Assembly: GCF_000092065.1 (NCBI RefSeq)
Contig: NC_009360.1
Span: 248,001 to 312,000, forward strand
Length of the DNA stretch: 64,000 bases
Origin: Ostreococcus lucimarinus CCE9901
Lineage: Eukaryota > Chlorophyta > Mamiellophyceae > Mamiellales > Bathycoccaceae
Direction: 5' to 3'
In this document: positions 1 through 9,642 of the stretch, piece after piece
How positions within the stretch are numbered: position 1 is the first letter of the stretch
How the letters are laid out: each line of letters begins with the position of its first letter
Made by a program: the position numbers and the translations under genes
Notes under the pieces: generated by a model
Databases searched by the model: none
Told to the model about the DNA's origin: nothing
The model's input: only the letters and a program-made list of their open reading frames with translations

Positions 1-3000
1 GCTACGGACTCAGCAAATGGATGGGTCAACCGTTGTCGCTTGATTGAAGGTCTCGTCGCGACGCCAAGCGCAGGTTCAACAGCAATGGGCGGTCAATCTC
101 TCGAACTGCTACGTCTCACGCAGCAAATGATAAATTTTATGGTCGGTATGCAATGCACTGGTGCAGATTCATACTCACTGTTGCTGAAGGATGATGAGTT
201 GGTCCTCTTATTTCTCAGACTCACTCTCGCGTATTTTCGCGAAGAAGATCTTCCAATAGATGACGATTCGTATGATAGCGCCCTACCGCTGATGCCGGCA
301 CATATCGTGAATACACTGCCGTCGCTAACCTCCGGTAGTTCTTCGATTTCCGATGCGATTGTATTTGAGGCAAAGCATCTGTGGGGCACGACACAGTCGA
401 GCGAGGCTGGTAAGAAGTTGGCAGTGTTGCACAACCTGCTTGTACCTCTGTTGCAAGCGGCATCGGTGCGTAAAACGGCTCGTCTCGCACCAGGAGCCAT
501 AGCGCTTCTGTTAGACGAAGTTTGGCGGTACTCAAAACTCAAGGGACGAAAAGTGGTGTATATCAAGGCGATCACCACTTACTTGATCGCCTTGGTTGCT
601 CGCTGGCGGGAAGTCATCGTTGCGGGCGAGAAGGATGATATCTCTCCAAAGCTGCGTTCGCTTGCATCAGGATCGTTGAGCTCAGCAATAATATCTCTAT
701 GTTCAGCTGAGTGGACCAAGATACTCATGTCGTCAACAATCAAGGAAACGCTCATATGTGTAGTCAAATCAACGCCTATGGGTGAAACGCGAAACAGCGT
801 CGTAGCCGCCCGAGGCCCAGATGCGACAGAGTCGAGACTGAGTGCGCAGAGAGCTGTTCATCACACAAGGACAGATACTTTCAAAAAGTTTGTGACGACT
901 TGGGAAGGTGAATACGTGCACATCTCTATGTCGTCGAAATGGCTCGCAGCGCTCTCAAAGGAAGCTTCTAGACGTACTCTATCCATCGCCGCCGAAGGCG
1001 AAAAGAAAAGCGAAGTTATCGTCGCTTGGGAAGGTTACATGAGAGCCTTGCAAGCGAGTAATTCTCTGGTGACGAAAATTAAGGATGATGGCGATGTCGC
1101 ACGTTTAGGAATCGACCCATCAGAGAGCGGTAGACGACGTCGTTACTCTCTTTCTCGCATGGCGATGCGACAGCGTTTAACGCATTTGGCACCAGTCGAC
1201 TCAAAGGCGATGGAAATTAAGCTCCCTGTCCGACAACAGCATGACGCATCGGACGACGAAGATGACCTTCCTCTGAGTCCACAGCGATCGATGAACAACG
1301 AAGAGTTAAACGAGGTGATGGCTGCCACTGCCGCACTGGCAGTCGCGGCAAATCGTAGCGAAGTAAAGAAGTCCAATTATGAGTGTTCTGCGACAATGGT
1401 CACTCCTCTGGACATCTACAGTGGCAAATTCACAATCTCTGACAAGGAAATGATATTTTACACCGAAGACAACTCGCACGTCTGGTCTTGGCCCCTGGAG
1501 CATCTTCATCAAGTTCAAAGTCGAAGATATTTGCTTCGTCGAAGCGCTCTGGAATTTTTCATGCTAGACCGCATGACTTACTTTATTGATTTCGGTACTG
1601 CTGAACAAAGGCGGCAAGTTTTCCGCGTGTTGATCAAGCTGAAGCCCAAAAATTTCGTTCCACTCTATCTTGAGACCAGTAAGCCGGAAGCTTTGCTCCG
1701 CAAAAGTGATATCACGTCACGGTGGATTCGTCGTGAAATTTCAAATTTTGACTATATCATGGCGCTGAATACACTTGCCGGAAGAAGTTACCAAGACATA
1801 ACGCAGTATCCAGTGTTCCCGTGGGTTCTCACGGATTACACCTCGGAAACTCTAGATTTGAGCAATCCAGACGTGTATCGTGATTTGCGGAAGCCTATCG
1901 GAGCGCTGAACCCAGATCGACTTGCGAGAATCAAGGAGCGCTACGACTTTTTTGACGACCCTGAAATCCCGAAGTTTCATTACGGGAGTCATTATAGCTC
2001 ATCTGGAACGGTCTTATTCTATCTCTTGCGTGTCGATCCATTCACGACGCTCGCATATGAGCTGCAAGGTGGTAAATTTGATCATGCAGATAGACTTTTC
2101 CACGACATTGCTTCGACGTGGAAGAGTTGCTACAATGACATGAGTGACGTCAAAGAGCTTGTACCTGAATTCTTCTACCTTCCAGAAATGTTCAAAAATG
2201 TCAACAATATTGACTTCGGAGTCACTCAATCTGGTGAGAAAGTCGACGCCGTCATACTTCCTCCGTGGGCAAAATCACCGGAAGACTTCGTCGCAAAGCA
2301 GCGCGAGGCTCTTGAGAGTGACTACGTCAGTAAGAACCTTCACCACTGGGTCGATCTCATTTTTGGCTACAAGCAAAGAGGCAAAGCTGCAGAGTCTGCG
2401 TGTAATGTTTTCTACTATATGACCTATGAAGGTGCAGTTGACGTCGAAGCTATTCAAGATCCAATCCTGCTGAAGGCAACGCAGGATCAAATTGCTTGCT
2501 TCGGGCAAACTCCCTCGCAGCTTCTGACCATACCACATCCTGGTAGGCAACGCGCGGCTGATTCAGTTATCGGGTGCCATTGGTTATTTGATAACGGCGA
2601 CAAAGTGAACGACTACCTTCTCAATACACCAAGTTACGCTGACAACCGTGTCGCCTTCATGGACATTCTCTCCACCGGTCAACTAGTCGTAATATCCACA
2701 GCTTTGGAGATGAAGACGCATCGCTTCATGCCAAGTGTGCCAAGTGGTGCGGGGTTACCATTTACTTTTGAGCCTGCGAAAGAACAAAGCACGCTCGGTT
2801 CGTTCATGGGTTCGATTCGTCGACGAGCTGGATTTACTGATGTCACAGAAGCTGTGAAATTTAACGCCAAACTTGATCCAAAGCTGATCAAGCCTGGTCG
2901 AAAGCTTCCGTGCGCCATGCTTCCCGGCGGACGTCACGTGGTTATTGGTGGTCACGCCGATAACTCATTGAAGGTATTCAACTGCGAGAACGGGTCGATA

Positions 3001-3846
3001 GAGAGTAATGAAACGGGCCACCGCGCGCCTGTAATTTCGATTTCAATCTCCGCCGACGGGAGAGTTCTTGCGACTGGATCTGTCGACGGTACGATTGGAA
3101 TCTGGCTTATCAGAATACCAACGGAGAAAGTTACACTAGGTGAGAATCTACGAGAAACAATCGCTCCAATCATTCGAGTCGACGTCAACTCCATTTTCAA
3201 CGAAGGATCAACCGTTGCAAACGTCATTGATCGTTTGACAACTGACGATGCTCCGACGACAAAGATGACGCTAAATGGGCCCATTAGCTTACTGAAAGGG
3301 CATGGTGAGTCAATTACATCGCTCGCCATAAACACGAACTTGGATTTAATTTTGGCGGTGACTCCAGCTGCTGGGGCTTCTCTTTATTCCGTGATGAAAG
3401 GCGCCGCCATGGTCACATTTCCCAACCTTCGAGGTTCCCTTTGCGCTATTTCTGACGAAGCCTTTTTGGTTGTTTGGAACGAGTTGCAACGCACACTCAC
3501 TGTGGTATCATTGAATGGAAACATCATCTCAACAATTTCTTTGGTGGATACGTGTTCCACTTTAACCACGTTACTTGTTTCGAAGGACGGTTATCATCTC
3601 GTGGCTGGCACGGCATCCAGTGAGGGAAAAGTGGCTGTAGTTGCTTTTGACTTACCCTCGTTACGTTTGCGCCATCGCTGGGAGTTCGAATCGAATTCCG
3701 ACATCAGTCAAGTCGTCATGACGGCTGACAATACGAATATACTCGTCTCGACGCACGAAGGAGCCGTGAGGGTACTGGTAGATCCAAGTCTCGCGGCGCG
3801 AGTACTTGAGTCCGCTTTGCAAGCTGGCTGGTCGTCAGTCGTTTGA
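1..3846 (+). CDS. BEACH-domain WD40 protein, 5' truncated by the window edge
   Basis: The frame is open from base 1 (codons before base 40 read on in frame with no stop and no ATG), so the N-terminus lies outside the window. A PH-BEACH segment is encoded about 1375-1660, the BEACH domain about 1700-2560 (SRWIRREISNFDY, YPVFPWVLTDY, FHYGSHYSSSGTVLFYLLR, LPEMFKNVN, PPWAKSPEDF) and WD40-like repeats about 2900-3840, for example ATGSVDGTIGIW. This order is that of the neurobeachin/LvsA/SPIRRIG family, large scaffolds in vesicle traffic and membrane dynamics. Which subfamily member it is cannot be decided. Base composition is clearly less GC-rich than at gene starts elsewhere in the window. It converges on the kelch-BTB gene 66 bases downstream. 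Confidence 0.93.
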   Translation, partial: ATDSANGWVNRCRLIEGLVATPSAGSTAMGGQSLELLRLTQQMINFMVGMQCTGADSYSLLLKDDELVLLFLRLTLAYFREEDLPIDDDSYDSALPLMPAHIVNTLPSLTSGSSSISDAIVFEAKHLWGTTQSSEAGKKLAVLHNLLVPLLQAASVRKTARLAPGAIALLLDEVWRYSKLKGRKVVYIKAITTYLIALVARWREVIVAGEKDDISPKLRSLASGSLSSAIISLCSAEWTKILMSSTIKETLICVVKSTPMGETRNSVVAARGPDATESRLSAQRAVHHTRTDTFKKFVTTWEGEYVHISMSSKWLAALSKEASRRTLSIAAEGEKKSEVIVAWEGYMRALQASNSLVTKIKDDGDVARLGIDPSESGRRRRYSLSRMAMRQRLTHLAPVDSKAMEIKLPVRQQHDASDDEDDLPLSPQRSMNNEELNEVMAATAALAVAANRSEVKKSNYECSATMVTPLDIYSGKFTISDKEMIFYTEDNSHVWSWPLEHLHQVQSRRYLLRRSALEFFMLDRMTYFIDFGTAEQRRQVFRVLIKLKPKNFVPLYLETSKPEALLRKSDITSRWIRREISNFDYIMALNTLAGRSYQDITQYPVFPWVLTDYTSETLDLSNPDVYRDLRKPIGALNPDRLARIKERYDFFDDPEIPKFHYGSHYSSSGTVLFYLLRVDPFTTLAYELQGGKFDHADRLFHDIASTWKSCYNDMSDVKELVPEFFYLPEMFKNVNNIDFGVTQSGEKVDAVILPPWAKSPEDFVAKQREALESDYVSKNLHHWVDLIFGYKQRGKAAESACNVFYYMTYEGAVDVEAIQDPILLKATQDQIACFGQTPSQLLTIPHPGRQRAADSVIGCHWLFDNGDKVNDYLLNTPSYADNRVAFMDILSTGQLVVISTALEMKTHRFMPSVPSGAGLPFTFEPAKEQSTLGSFMGSIRRRAGFTDVTEAVKFNAKLDPKLIKPGRKLPCAMLPGGRHVVIGGHADNSLKVFNCENGSIESNETGHRAPVISISISADGRVLATGSVDGTIGIWLIRIPTEKVTLGENLRETIAPIIRVDVNSIFNEGSTVANVIDRLTTDDAPTTKMTLNGPISLLKGHGESITSLAINTNLDLILAVTPAAGASLYSVMKGAAMVTFPNLRGSLCAISDEAFLVVWNELQRTLTVVSLNGNIISTISLVDTCSTLTTLLVSKDGYHLVAGTASSEGKVAVVAFDLPSLRLRHRWEFESNSDISQVVMTADNTNILVSTHEGAVRVLVDPSLAARVLESALQAGWSSVV

Positions 3847-3911
3847 GATTTTTAGCACAAAAATAGCATTCATGGTAATGAAACAGTTATTAGCACTTAG
3901 TTTTACAATTT

Positions 3912-6164
3912 TCACGCGGCATGCGACCCAAAACCTTTATGGCCGGGCAACACTACGCTTTCATGGATCGCGAGAGCATAATCTTGCGCGATGCTCGGGT
4001 TCGAATGTTCCAGTTCACGGAAGCTGTCTGTGTGGCTCACTTCATTCCATTGCTGCTGACCAATCTTCACGGCGGCTTTCCATAGAGGCGCGTTCCGGGA
4101 CAAAGACGCGATTTTAGCGGCAGCAGCCGCGTTTTTCACGTTCAACTCCTTCCTCATACGATCTATGCAGTAGCCCGGTAAGCCGTCGATTTTCAAACGT
4201 TTGGCGAGCTCATACAGTTCAAGCAACATGTCCGCCTGCGGATGCACGGGGATTTGGTAAATCCAGCGTAAAGCGGCCAAAACGACGGGTACACTGGAGT
4301 CCGTGATGACTATACGCTTCATAGAATCCTTTTCGGGTGAAACCATGCGACGAACGGTGAAGGAAACGACGACAAAAAAGCAATAGAGAGCCCTCACGAG
4401 AAGAGCCATGATGGTTCCGAGATAGCGATAGTAGTGCTGCGTGATTTTCATCGCGTCAGGCTTACGTTCGAGCGCAGCAGTCATCGGAGACTTTTCCATG
4501 AGCTCTGCGAGATATTTTGAACCCTCTCTCACGACTTCTGTGTGAGCGAAAATCTTGCAATCACCGACGATGAACTCCAAGTCACCCGTGTCGTGCGAAC
4601 CTTTGATGGGCACGTGAAGTGACCCCCCAAGCAAACCTCCTTTCGAGCCGTATACACCCCTTTCATTCAGCTGCGTGAGAATATTTTGCTCAAGATTAGA
4701 CTCAATTTCGGTCTCTTGAACAGCTTCGTCCAGTTCTTTGCCTTCGCCTCTCGTCGCCACAGCGCCGCCCTCTTCGTCGCCCTCGTCGTACTGAGGGATT
4801 TTGCCCGTGTACGTCATATTCAACTCACTTTCTTCTTCTCCCGTGGGGAATGGAAGATAAGCTTCAAGATTAATCGCTATACACACACCAGCTTCCTCTG
4901 GAGAAGCTCTGATACTCGGATCACGGGAACCGTGCAAGATGACAAGGGCGCCGTCGACGCACGCCCCGGCGTGGCTAAATCGCGGGTCGGTGTCGGATTC
5001 CGGGTTGAGTCGCGCCCACTCCGCGGTAGGAAAGTGAAAGACGTACGTGTCACCAAGCACATCGTCTTGCAACAATACTCGGCCGCCATGGACGATCCAA
5101 TTCGCACCATACACGCAAGATAAGAAGGAAGTTCTCGGACTCGGCACTTGCCCGGCTCGCGCCACCATCGTCCAACGCGGCGTACCCGCCGCAGAAAGCT
5201 GAAGGACCCAAACAACCATTTCGATGGAAGTTTCGTTTGGACTTAAGATATAAAGCGTCGAATTTCGTGCCGCCATCGCGCACGCGTCACCACCAACCGG
5301 ATGCTTCCACTGCGTGTCGATGGTGAGCCATTCCGATTCCGCCAAGTCGAACCCATACAGATCATTATATATGACAACATCCTGTCCCGGCTGCACATCC
5401 TTCCCCGCGAAAACGAACAAGACGTTATCGGATATGCACATGCAATGTCCCGTGCGCGACGGCGGGGGGTCACCGATGACGTCCACCAGCGTCCACGTGC
5501 ACGCCACAAAGTCGAACACCCACAAATCGTTCAAGCATCCGAATTGCCCTTGACCACCGAAAACGTACAGCAAATCCCCGTGCACGACCGCGCCGTGTCC
5601 ATATCGACCCGGGGGCACGCCAACTTCGCCATCCGCCGCCGTGGCGGCGACTTCGTAACACGCCCCTCGTCCGCTCCACCTGTACACGCTCGTCACGAAT
5701 TCTCCCTCGTGCGCCAATCCTCCGTACGTGTACACCTCGTCCTCCCACACGAACGCCGCGGTTCCGACGAAGTAACCTTCTTCATCTTCGTACCCATCCT
5801 CATCCTCGTCATCGTCCCCATCGAACGCGTTCGCGCCGTCGACGGCGTCCTCTTCTTCGCCGAACTCGTTTACGCGTCCCGCGCGCGTCGTCGTCGTCGT
5901 CGTCGTCGCCCCGCCCCGTCCGATCGTCACCTCCGTCGTCCGACGCGCGACGCGCGCGCGTTCGATCGTCGTCTCGCCCTCGCGCGCGATCCCGCGCGCG
6001 TCGTCTCCGAGTCCTTCGTCGTCGTCTCGCGTCAGCGCGTCCGCGAGCGCGTTCAAAAACGCCGCGCGCGATTGCTGCGGCGCGACGCCCTTCGCCCTGG
6101 CCAGCGCGCTGAGCTGCTTCGTCGTCATCGACGTCAGCGGCACGCCGTCGTGTTCGAGCGCCAT
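3912..6164 (-). CDS. SAP-like, kelch-repeat and BTB domain protein
   Basis: The start is taken as the ATG at 6164 (MALEHDGVPLTS), because the open frame upstream runs antisense into the protease gene and is low complexity. Domains in order: an N-terminal SAP-like helix pair (MTTKQLSALARAKG), an acidic linker, kelch repeats (GRYGHGAVVHGDLLYVFGG, PPPSRTGHCMCI, RFSHAGACVDG), then a BTB domain with a BACK-like helical tail (FIVGDCKIFAHTEV ... VLAALRWIYQ). Kelch-BTB proteins usually act as substrate adaptors of cullin-3 ubiquitin ligases; that role is inferred. Inside the BTB domain, about 4310-4465, lies a hydrophobic stretch atypical of the fold that may be an unspliced intron (see findings). 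Without it the protein would be about 700 residues rather than 750. Confidence 0.8.
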   Translation of the reverse strand: MALEHDGVPLTSMTTKQLSALARAKGVAPQQSRAAFLNALADALTRDDDEGLGDDARGIAREGETTIERARVARRTTEVTIGRGGATTTTTTTRAGRVNEFGEEEDAVDGANAFDGDDDEDEDGYEDEEGYFVGTAAFVWEDEVYTYGGLAHEGEFVTSVYRWSGRGACYEVAATAADGEVGVPPGRYGHGAVVHGDLLYVFGGQGQFGCLNDLWVFDFVACTWTLVDVIGDPPPSRTGHCMCISDNVLFVFAGKDVQPGQDVVIYNDLYGFDLAESEWLTIDTQWKHPVGGDACAMAARNSTLYILSPNETSIEMVVWVLQLSAAGTPRWTMVARAGQVPSPRTSFLSCVYGANWIVHGGRVLLQDDVLGDTYVFHFPTAEWARLNPESDTDPRFSHAGACVDGALVILHGSRDPSIRASPEEAGVCIAINLEAYLPFPTGEEESELNMTYTGKIPQYDEGDEEGGAVATRGEGKELDEAVQETEIESNLEQNILTQLNERGVYGSKGGLLGGSLHVPIKGSHDTGDLEFIVGDCKIFAHTEVVREGSKYLAELMEKSPMTAALERKPDAMKITQHYYRYLGTIMALLVRALYCFFVVVSFTVRRMVSPEKDSMKRIVITDSSVPVVLAALRWIYQIPVHPQADMLLELYELAKRLKIDGLPGYCIDRMRKELNVKNAAAAAKIASLSRNAPLWKAAVKIGQQQWNEVSHTDSFRELEHSNPSIAQDYALAIHESVVLPGHKGFGSHAA

Positions 6165-6354
6165 GTCGAGCGCGTCGACGTGTGCGGCGCCGATCGCGTC
6201 GCATCGCGCCGATCGTCCCGACGCGCAACACCCAGCCAGACGCGCGCGAGACGTCGACGCGGCGCCGGCGAGGACGCGAAGGGAGCGACGGGAGCGACGC
6301 GAGCGACGCGAGCGCGCGAACGCGCGAACGCGACGACGGGACGACGCGCGCGGG

Positions 6355-8049
6355 ATGGACGAGCGCGCGCCGCTCGTCGGTGGACGCGAGCGCCAACACC
6401 CAGGCCGGGCGACCGATGGGGACGGAAGCGCGCGCGCGGGACGACGGACGGACGTGGAGAGCGGGAAGGCTGAGCGAGGACGCGCGCGAGGAGTGAGTGG
6501 ACGGACGGTGACGTACGCGGGCGCGTTCGTGGTGTTGTCGGCGTGCGCGTGCGCGCTGCTCGGAGGCGGACGGTTTCCCGTGGACGCGCTGCCGAGAGCG
6601 GCGCGGGGGTTTCTATTTAGACGCTTGCGAGCGAAAGATGAGGCGATGACGGCGCAGTTGAGCGCACCGGCGGTGTTTGATGATTTCTGCCGGGCGATCG
6701 GGAGGGACGGCGCGTGCAAAGATGTCGTCGCCGCGCGCGCGGGACTCGGCGCGGTGGGCGAGGAGACGTTTGAAGCTTTGGTGGATCGGGCGAGAGCGAT
6801 GAAACGTGATGAGAGCGACGATAGCGTCGGGTTCTTAGGAGCTTACGATGGGATGATGTCGGGGATGTTGGATCAACCTCGGACTTTCGTGAAGCTTGTC
6901 CCGGAGTGGGCCACGGCTGGGCTGGGTTTTGAAGGCGGCGCCGACTCCAGCGACGGTGCGGAGGCGAAGAAGTTGAGCCTCTTCGTCGCGGACGTCTTTC
7001 CATTGCTGCGTAAGTATCCAGACTGGGATATGTCTGATACGAACGCCATTCGCTTTCTCACTAGACACATCAATGAAGAAAACTTCAGCGTCGATGACGT
7101 CGAGTTGTCTGATTTCATGCGCGCCTCGAGCTCCACGGCGGCTCTTTCCAAGAGGGAAAAGAGCACCATCCGTGGTGTCTTACCTCCCAAAGACGTCAAT
7201 CGACGCGTGCCACTTTCACCGCACGCTTCATCCGATGAGACGCACGGGGTGCACCATTTCTTGACCAGACTGCCGGCGCTCGGCAAGGTGGAATTACGAG
7301 CGAAAGACAACAGGCTTCCCACGAGCTTTGATGCGCGCGTTGCGTACCCGAAATGCTCTCGACTTTTAGGCGCGGTCAGAGACCAGGGTAGATGTGGGTC
7401 CTGCTGGGCCGTTGCGGCGACGGAAGTCATGAATGATCGTCTCTGCGTCGCCACTGACGGCGAAAACGCGGACGAGCTCTCGCCCCAATACGCCCTCTCG
7501 TGCTTCGACAGCGGCTCAGGTTGTGACGGTGGCGACGTCTTAGACACTTTACGGATCGCATTCACCAAGGGTATACCATACGGTGGTATGTTAGACTCGA
7601 ACGCGTGCTTACCGTATGAGTTTGAGGCGTGCGATCATCCATGCATGGTTGCTGGCACGACGCCGCAGAGCTGTCCAGCGAAGTGCGCGGACGGTTCCGC
7701 CTTGTCCTTTGTTCACCCCACATCCGAGCCATACACGTGCCCAAAAGGAGACGTCACGTGTATTGCGAGAGAGATAATGGAAAACGGTTCCGTGGCTGTG
7801 ACTTTTGGACCCGTCTACGCCGACTTCTACAGGCACACGGGCTCGGGTGTGTACACGGTCCCCAACGACGCTGGCGAGCCACTCGGACAGCACGCGACGA
7901 AGCTCATCGGTTGGGGGGTCTCGGAAGAGGGAGAACATTACTGGTGGATGGTGAACTCGTGGAGAAACTGGGGTGAAAACGGCGTGAGCAAAGTGCGCAT
8001 GGGTGAGATGAATATCGAGTCGGGCATTGCCGCGATCGCCATGAAGTGA
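6355..8049 (+). CDS. Cathepsin B-like cysteine protease with N-terminal membrane anchor
   Basis: With the ATG at 6355 the protein has 564 residues. A single hydrophobic segment at about 52-72 follows a basic, cytosol-like N-terminus, suggesting a type II membrane or signal-anchor protein. After a long propeptide-like region comes a C1A papain-family domain: QGRCGSCWA with catalytic Cys350, GQHATKLIGWG with His513, and NSWRNWG with Asn534; the oxyanion Gln precedes the Cys. A cysteine-rich insertion (ACLPYEFEACDHPC) sits where cathepsin B has its occluding loop. The enzyme probably acts in the vacuole or lysosome-like compartment. It is divergent from the kelch-BTB gene (190-base gap) and convergent with RPS11. 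Confidence 0.87.
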   Translation: MDERAPLVGGRERQHPGRATDGDGSARAGRRTDVESGKAERGRARGVSGRTVTYAGAFVVLSACACALLGGGRFPVDALPRAARGFLFRRLRAKDEAMTAQLSAPAVFDDFCRAIGRDGACKDVVAARAGLGAVGEETFEALVDRARAMKRDESDDSVGFLGAYDGMMSGMLDQPRTFVKLVPEWATAGLGFEGGADSSDGAEAKKLSLFVADVFPLLRKYPDWDMSDTNAIRFLTRHINEENFSVDDVELSDFMRASSSTAALSKREKSTIRGVLPPKDVNRRVPLSPHASSDETHGVHHFLTRLPALGKVELRAKDNRLPTSFDARVAYPKCSRLLGAVRDQGRCGSCWAVAATEVMNDRLCVATDGENADELSPQYALSCFDSGSGCDGGDVLDTLRIAFTKGIPYGGMLDSNACLPYEFEACDHPCMVAGTTPQSCPAKCADGSALSFVHPTSEPYTCPKGDVTCIAREIMENGSVAVTFGPVYADFYRHTGSGVYTVPNDAGEPLGQHATKLIGWGVSEEGEHYWWMVNSWRNWGENGVSKVRMGEMNIESGIAAIAMK

Positions 8050-8125
8050 GCTTTTAGTTTTTAGTTTTGTGCTAATCATTAAAGAAGACAACGTTCTAGA
8101 ACGCAACCACCTTCCCTAAAACCGC

Positions 8126-8917
8126 TTAGTGCGCAACGAAAGCCTTACCCGCCTTGGAGCCGCTCGGGATCACCTTCAACGTGTTGAAACGAACGGTCTT
8201 GGACAACGGGCGGCACTGGCCAACGACAACCTTGTCGCCTTCGTTGCATCGGAAGCACGGGGAAATGTGCGCGGAGATGTTGGTGTGGCGCTTCTCGTAA
8301 CGCTGGTACTTGCGAATGAAGTGCAAGTAATCCATGCGCATCACGATCGTGCGGTTCATCTTCGTGGACTTGACGACGCCCGTCAAGATGCGACCGCGAA
8401 TGGACACGTTACCCGTGAACGGGCACTTCTTATCGATGTACGTCCCTACGATCGAGGTAAAAATCAATCAGTCGTCAGTCTCACAGTCTCCTCGCTTTTC
8501 TCATCAACCCTCTTCGCCGTCATCGCGTCGTCATCCGCCCGCGCGTCCCGACCCTCGCCTCGCCGCGCCCTAGAACCCCAAGCAAGCCCTAGAACCCGCG
8601 CCATCGCGCGTTCGAAATCCCTCTCCTCGTCTTCACGCACCTTCGATCGCCTCGCGCGGCGTCTTAAACCCGAGACCAACATTCTTATAGTATCGGTTAC
8701 CACCCTTGCCCGGCGTCTTCTTCTTCGTCGCGGACGCAAACCTACGCACATCGATCGAATCATTCGTCAGTCGTCCGCACCCGCGATCGCTTCGCCCTTC
8801 GCATCCTTCGCGCGCGCGCGCGCCCTTCGCGACCGAGCGCGGCGCTCGTCGTCGCACGCACCCGACGTTCACCCCGAGTTGCTTCTGGAAAGCGCGTTCG
8901 TGTTGCTCGGCAGCCAT
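8126..8917 (-). CDS. RPS11: 40S ribosomal protein S11 (uS17), three exons
   Basis: Joined from exons 8917-8862, 8741-8641 and 8445-8126 this gives 158 residues, the usual length of eukaryotic S11. Protein continuity fixes the joins: [19 protein letters not shown] continues into [11 protein letters not shown], and PREAIEG into [18 protein letters not shown]. Both introns start GTGCGT and carry ACTGAC 25-29 bases before the AG. The product is part of the 40S body near the 5' domain of 18S rRNA. Conserved family blocks seen are [43 protein letters not shown] and [11 protein letters not shown]. The gene converges on the protease gene and is divergent from a small unknown gene. Confidence 0.96.
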
Positions 8918-9181
8918 GTTTCGCGGACTGCTGCGGCGGAGAGAGACGGCGCGGCGCGCGCGCGGGGCGACGACGCGCGCGCGACGACGCGGGCGCGATC
9001 GATGACGGGATTTCACGGCGCCGCGCCCATTTTTTTATCCCGGGCGCGCGCGTTCGTTTTCGCTCGCACATGGCGTTCGAGGGTGATTGAATGCGAGAGA
9101 TTCGCGCGCCGCGTCGCGCCGCGCGTCGCGTCGCGGATAAAGCGTCGGCACTTCGCGGCTGACGTGCGCGCTCGACCGATC

Positions 9182-9191
9182 ATGTTTGCCC

Positions 9192-9223
<32 letters not shown>

Positions 9224-9469
9224 TGCGCGCGCGCGCACGCGCGGGCGCGACGACGAACGACGACGCGAACGAACGCGAGCGTCGAACGCGTGGAACAGGC
9301 GACGCCGTGGGCGACGCGAAGCGTGGATTTCGCGAACACGGATGGGGCGACGCGGGAGCGGGCGTGCGGGACGAGCGACTGGGCGCGCGTGGACATGGCC
9401 AAGGCGAAGTGCGTGCACCCGGATCGACCGGTCGCGAAGTTGTGCGGGGATTGCCCGCGACGGAAGTGA
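9182..9469 (+). CDS. Unknown 95-residue protein, possibly organelle-targeted
   Basis: No family is recognised. The ATG at 9182 opens a frame beginning MFALTT, then a run of threonines from an ACG triplet repeat and an Arg/Ala-rich stretch typical of algal transit peptides. The last 40 residues hold four cysteines (RACGTSDW, AKCVHPDRP, LCGDCPRRK), a possible small metal or redox site. The frame could also be chance in GC-rich DNA. In its favour it fills the position expected for a gene divergent from RPS11 and convergent with the ABCG gene, and its C-terminal codon choice resembles that of its neighbours. Confidence 0.45.
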
Positions 9470-9545
9470 GAGGGCGACGATCTCGGTCATCGCAAACGAC
9501 GCGAAAAAGCGATTAATCATTGATTCATTTTTTCGACGAGGGGGA

Positions 9546-9594
9546 CGCTCAGAGGGCGAGACGCGCTCGGATGGCGCGCTCAGAGGACGAGACG
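9546..9594. repeat. Imperfect 18-base direct repeat in a convergent gap
   Basis: Two copies of an 18-base word starting CGCTCAGAGG lie at 9546-9563 and 9577-9594 with one mismatch, between the stop of the 95-residue gene and the stop of the ABCG gene. No function is evident. Confidence 0.6.
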
Positions 9595-9642
9595 TGTAGT
9601 GAAACCTTAATTAAATCGTCAAACCTGATTGTTCCCATCGCC

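Noticed and set aside
6165-6719. Upstream extension of the kelch-BTB frame
   Set aside because: Arg/Ser/Ala low-complexity sequence antisense to the protease gene; the ATG at 6164 begins the first sensible domain.
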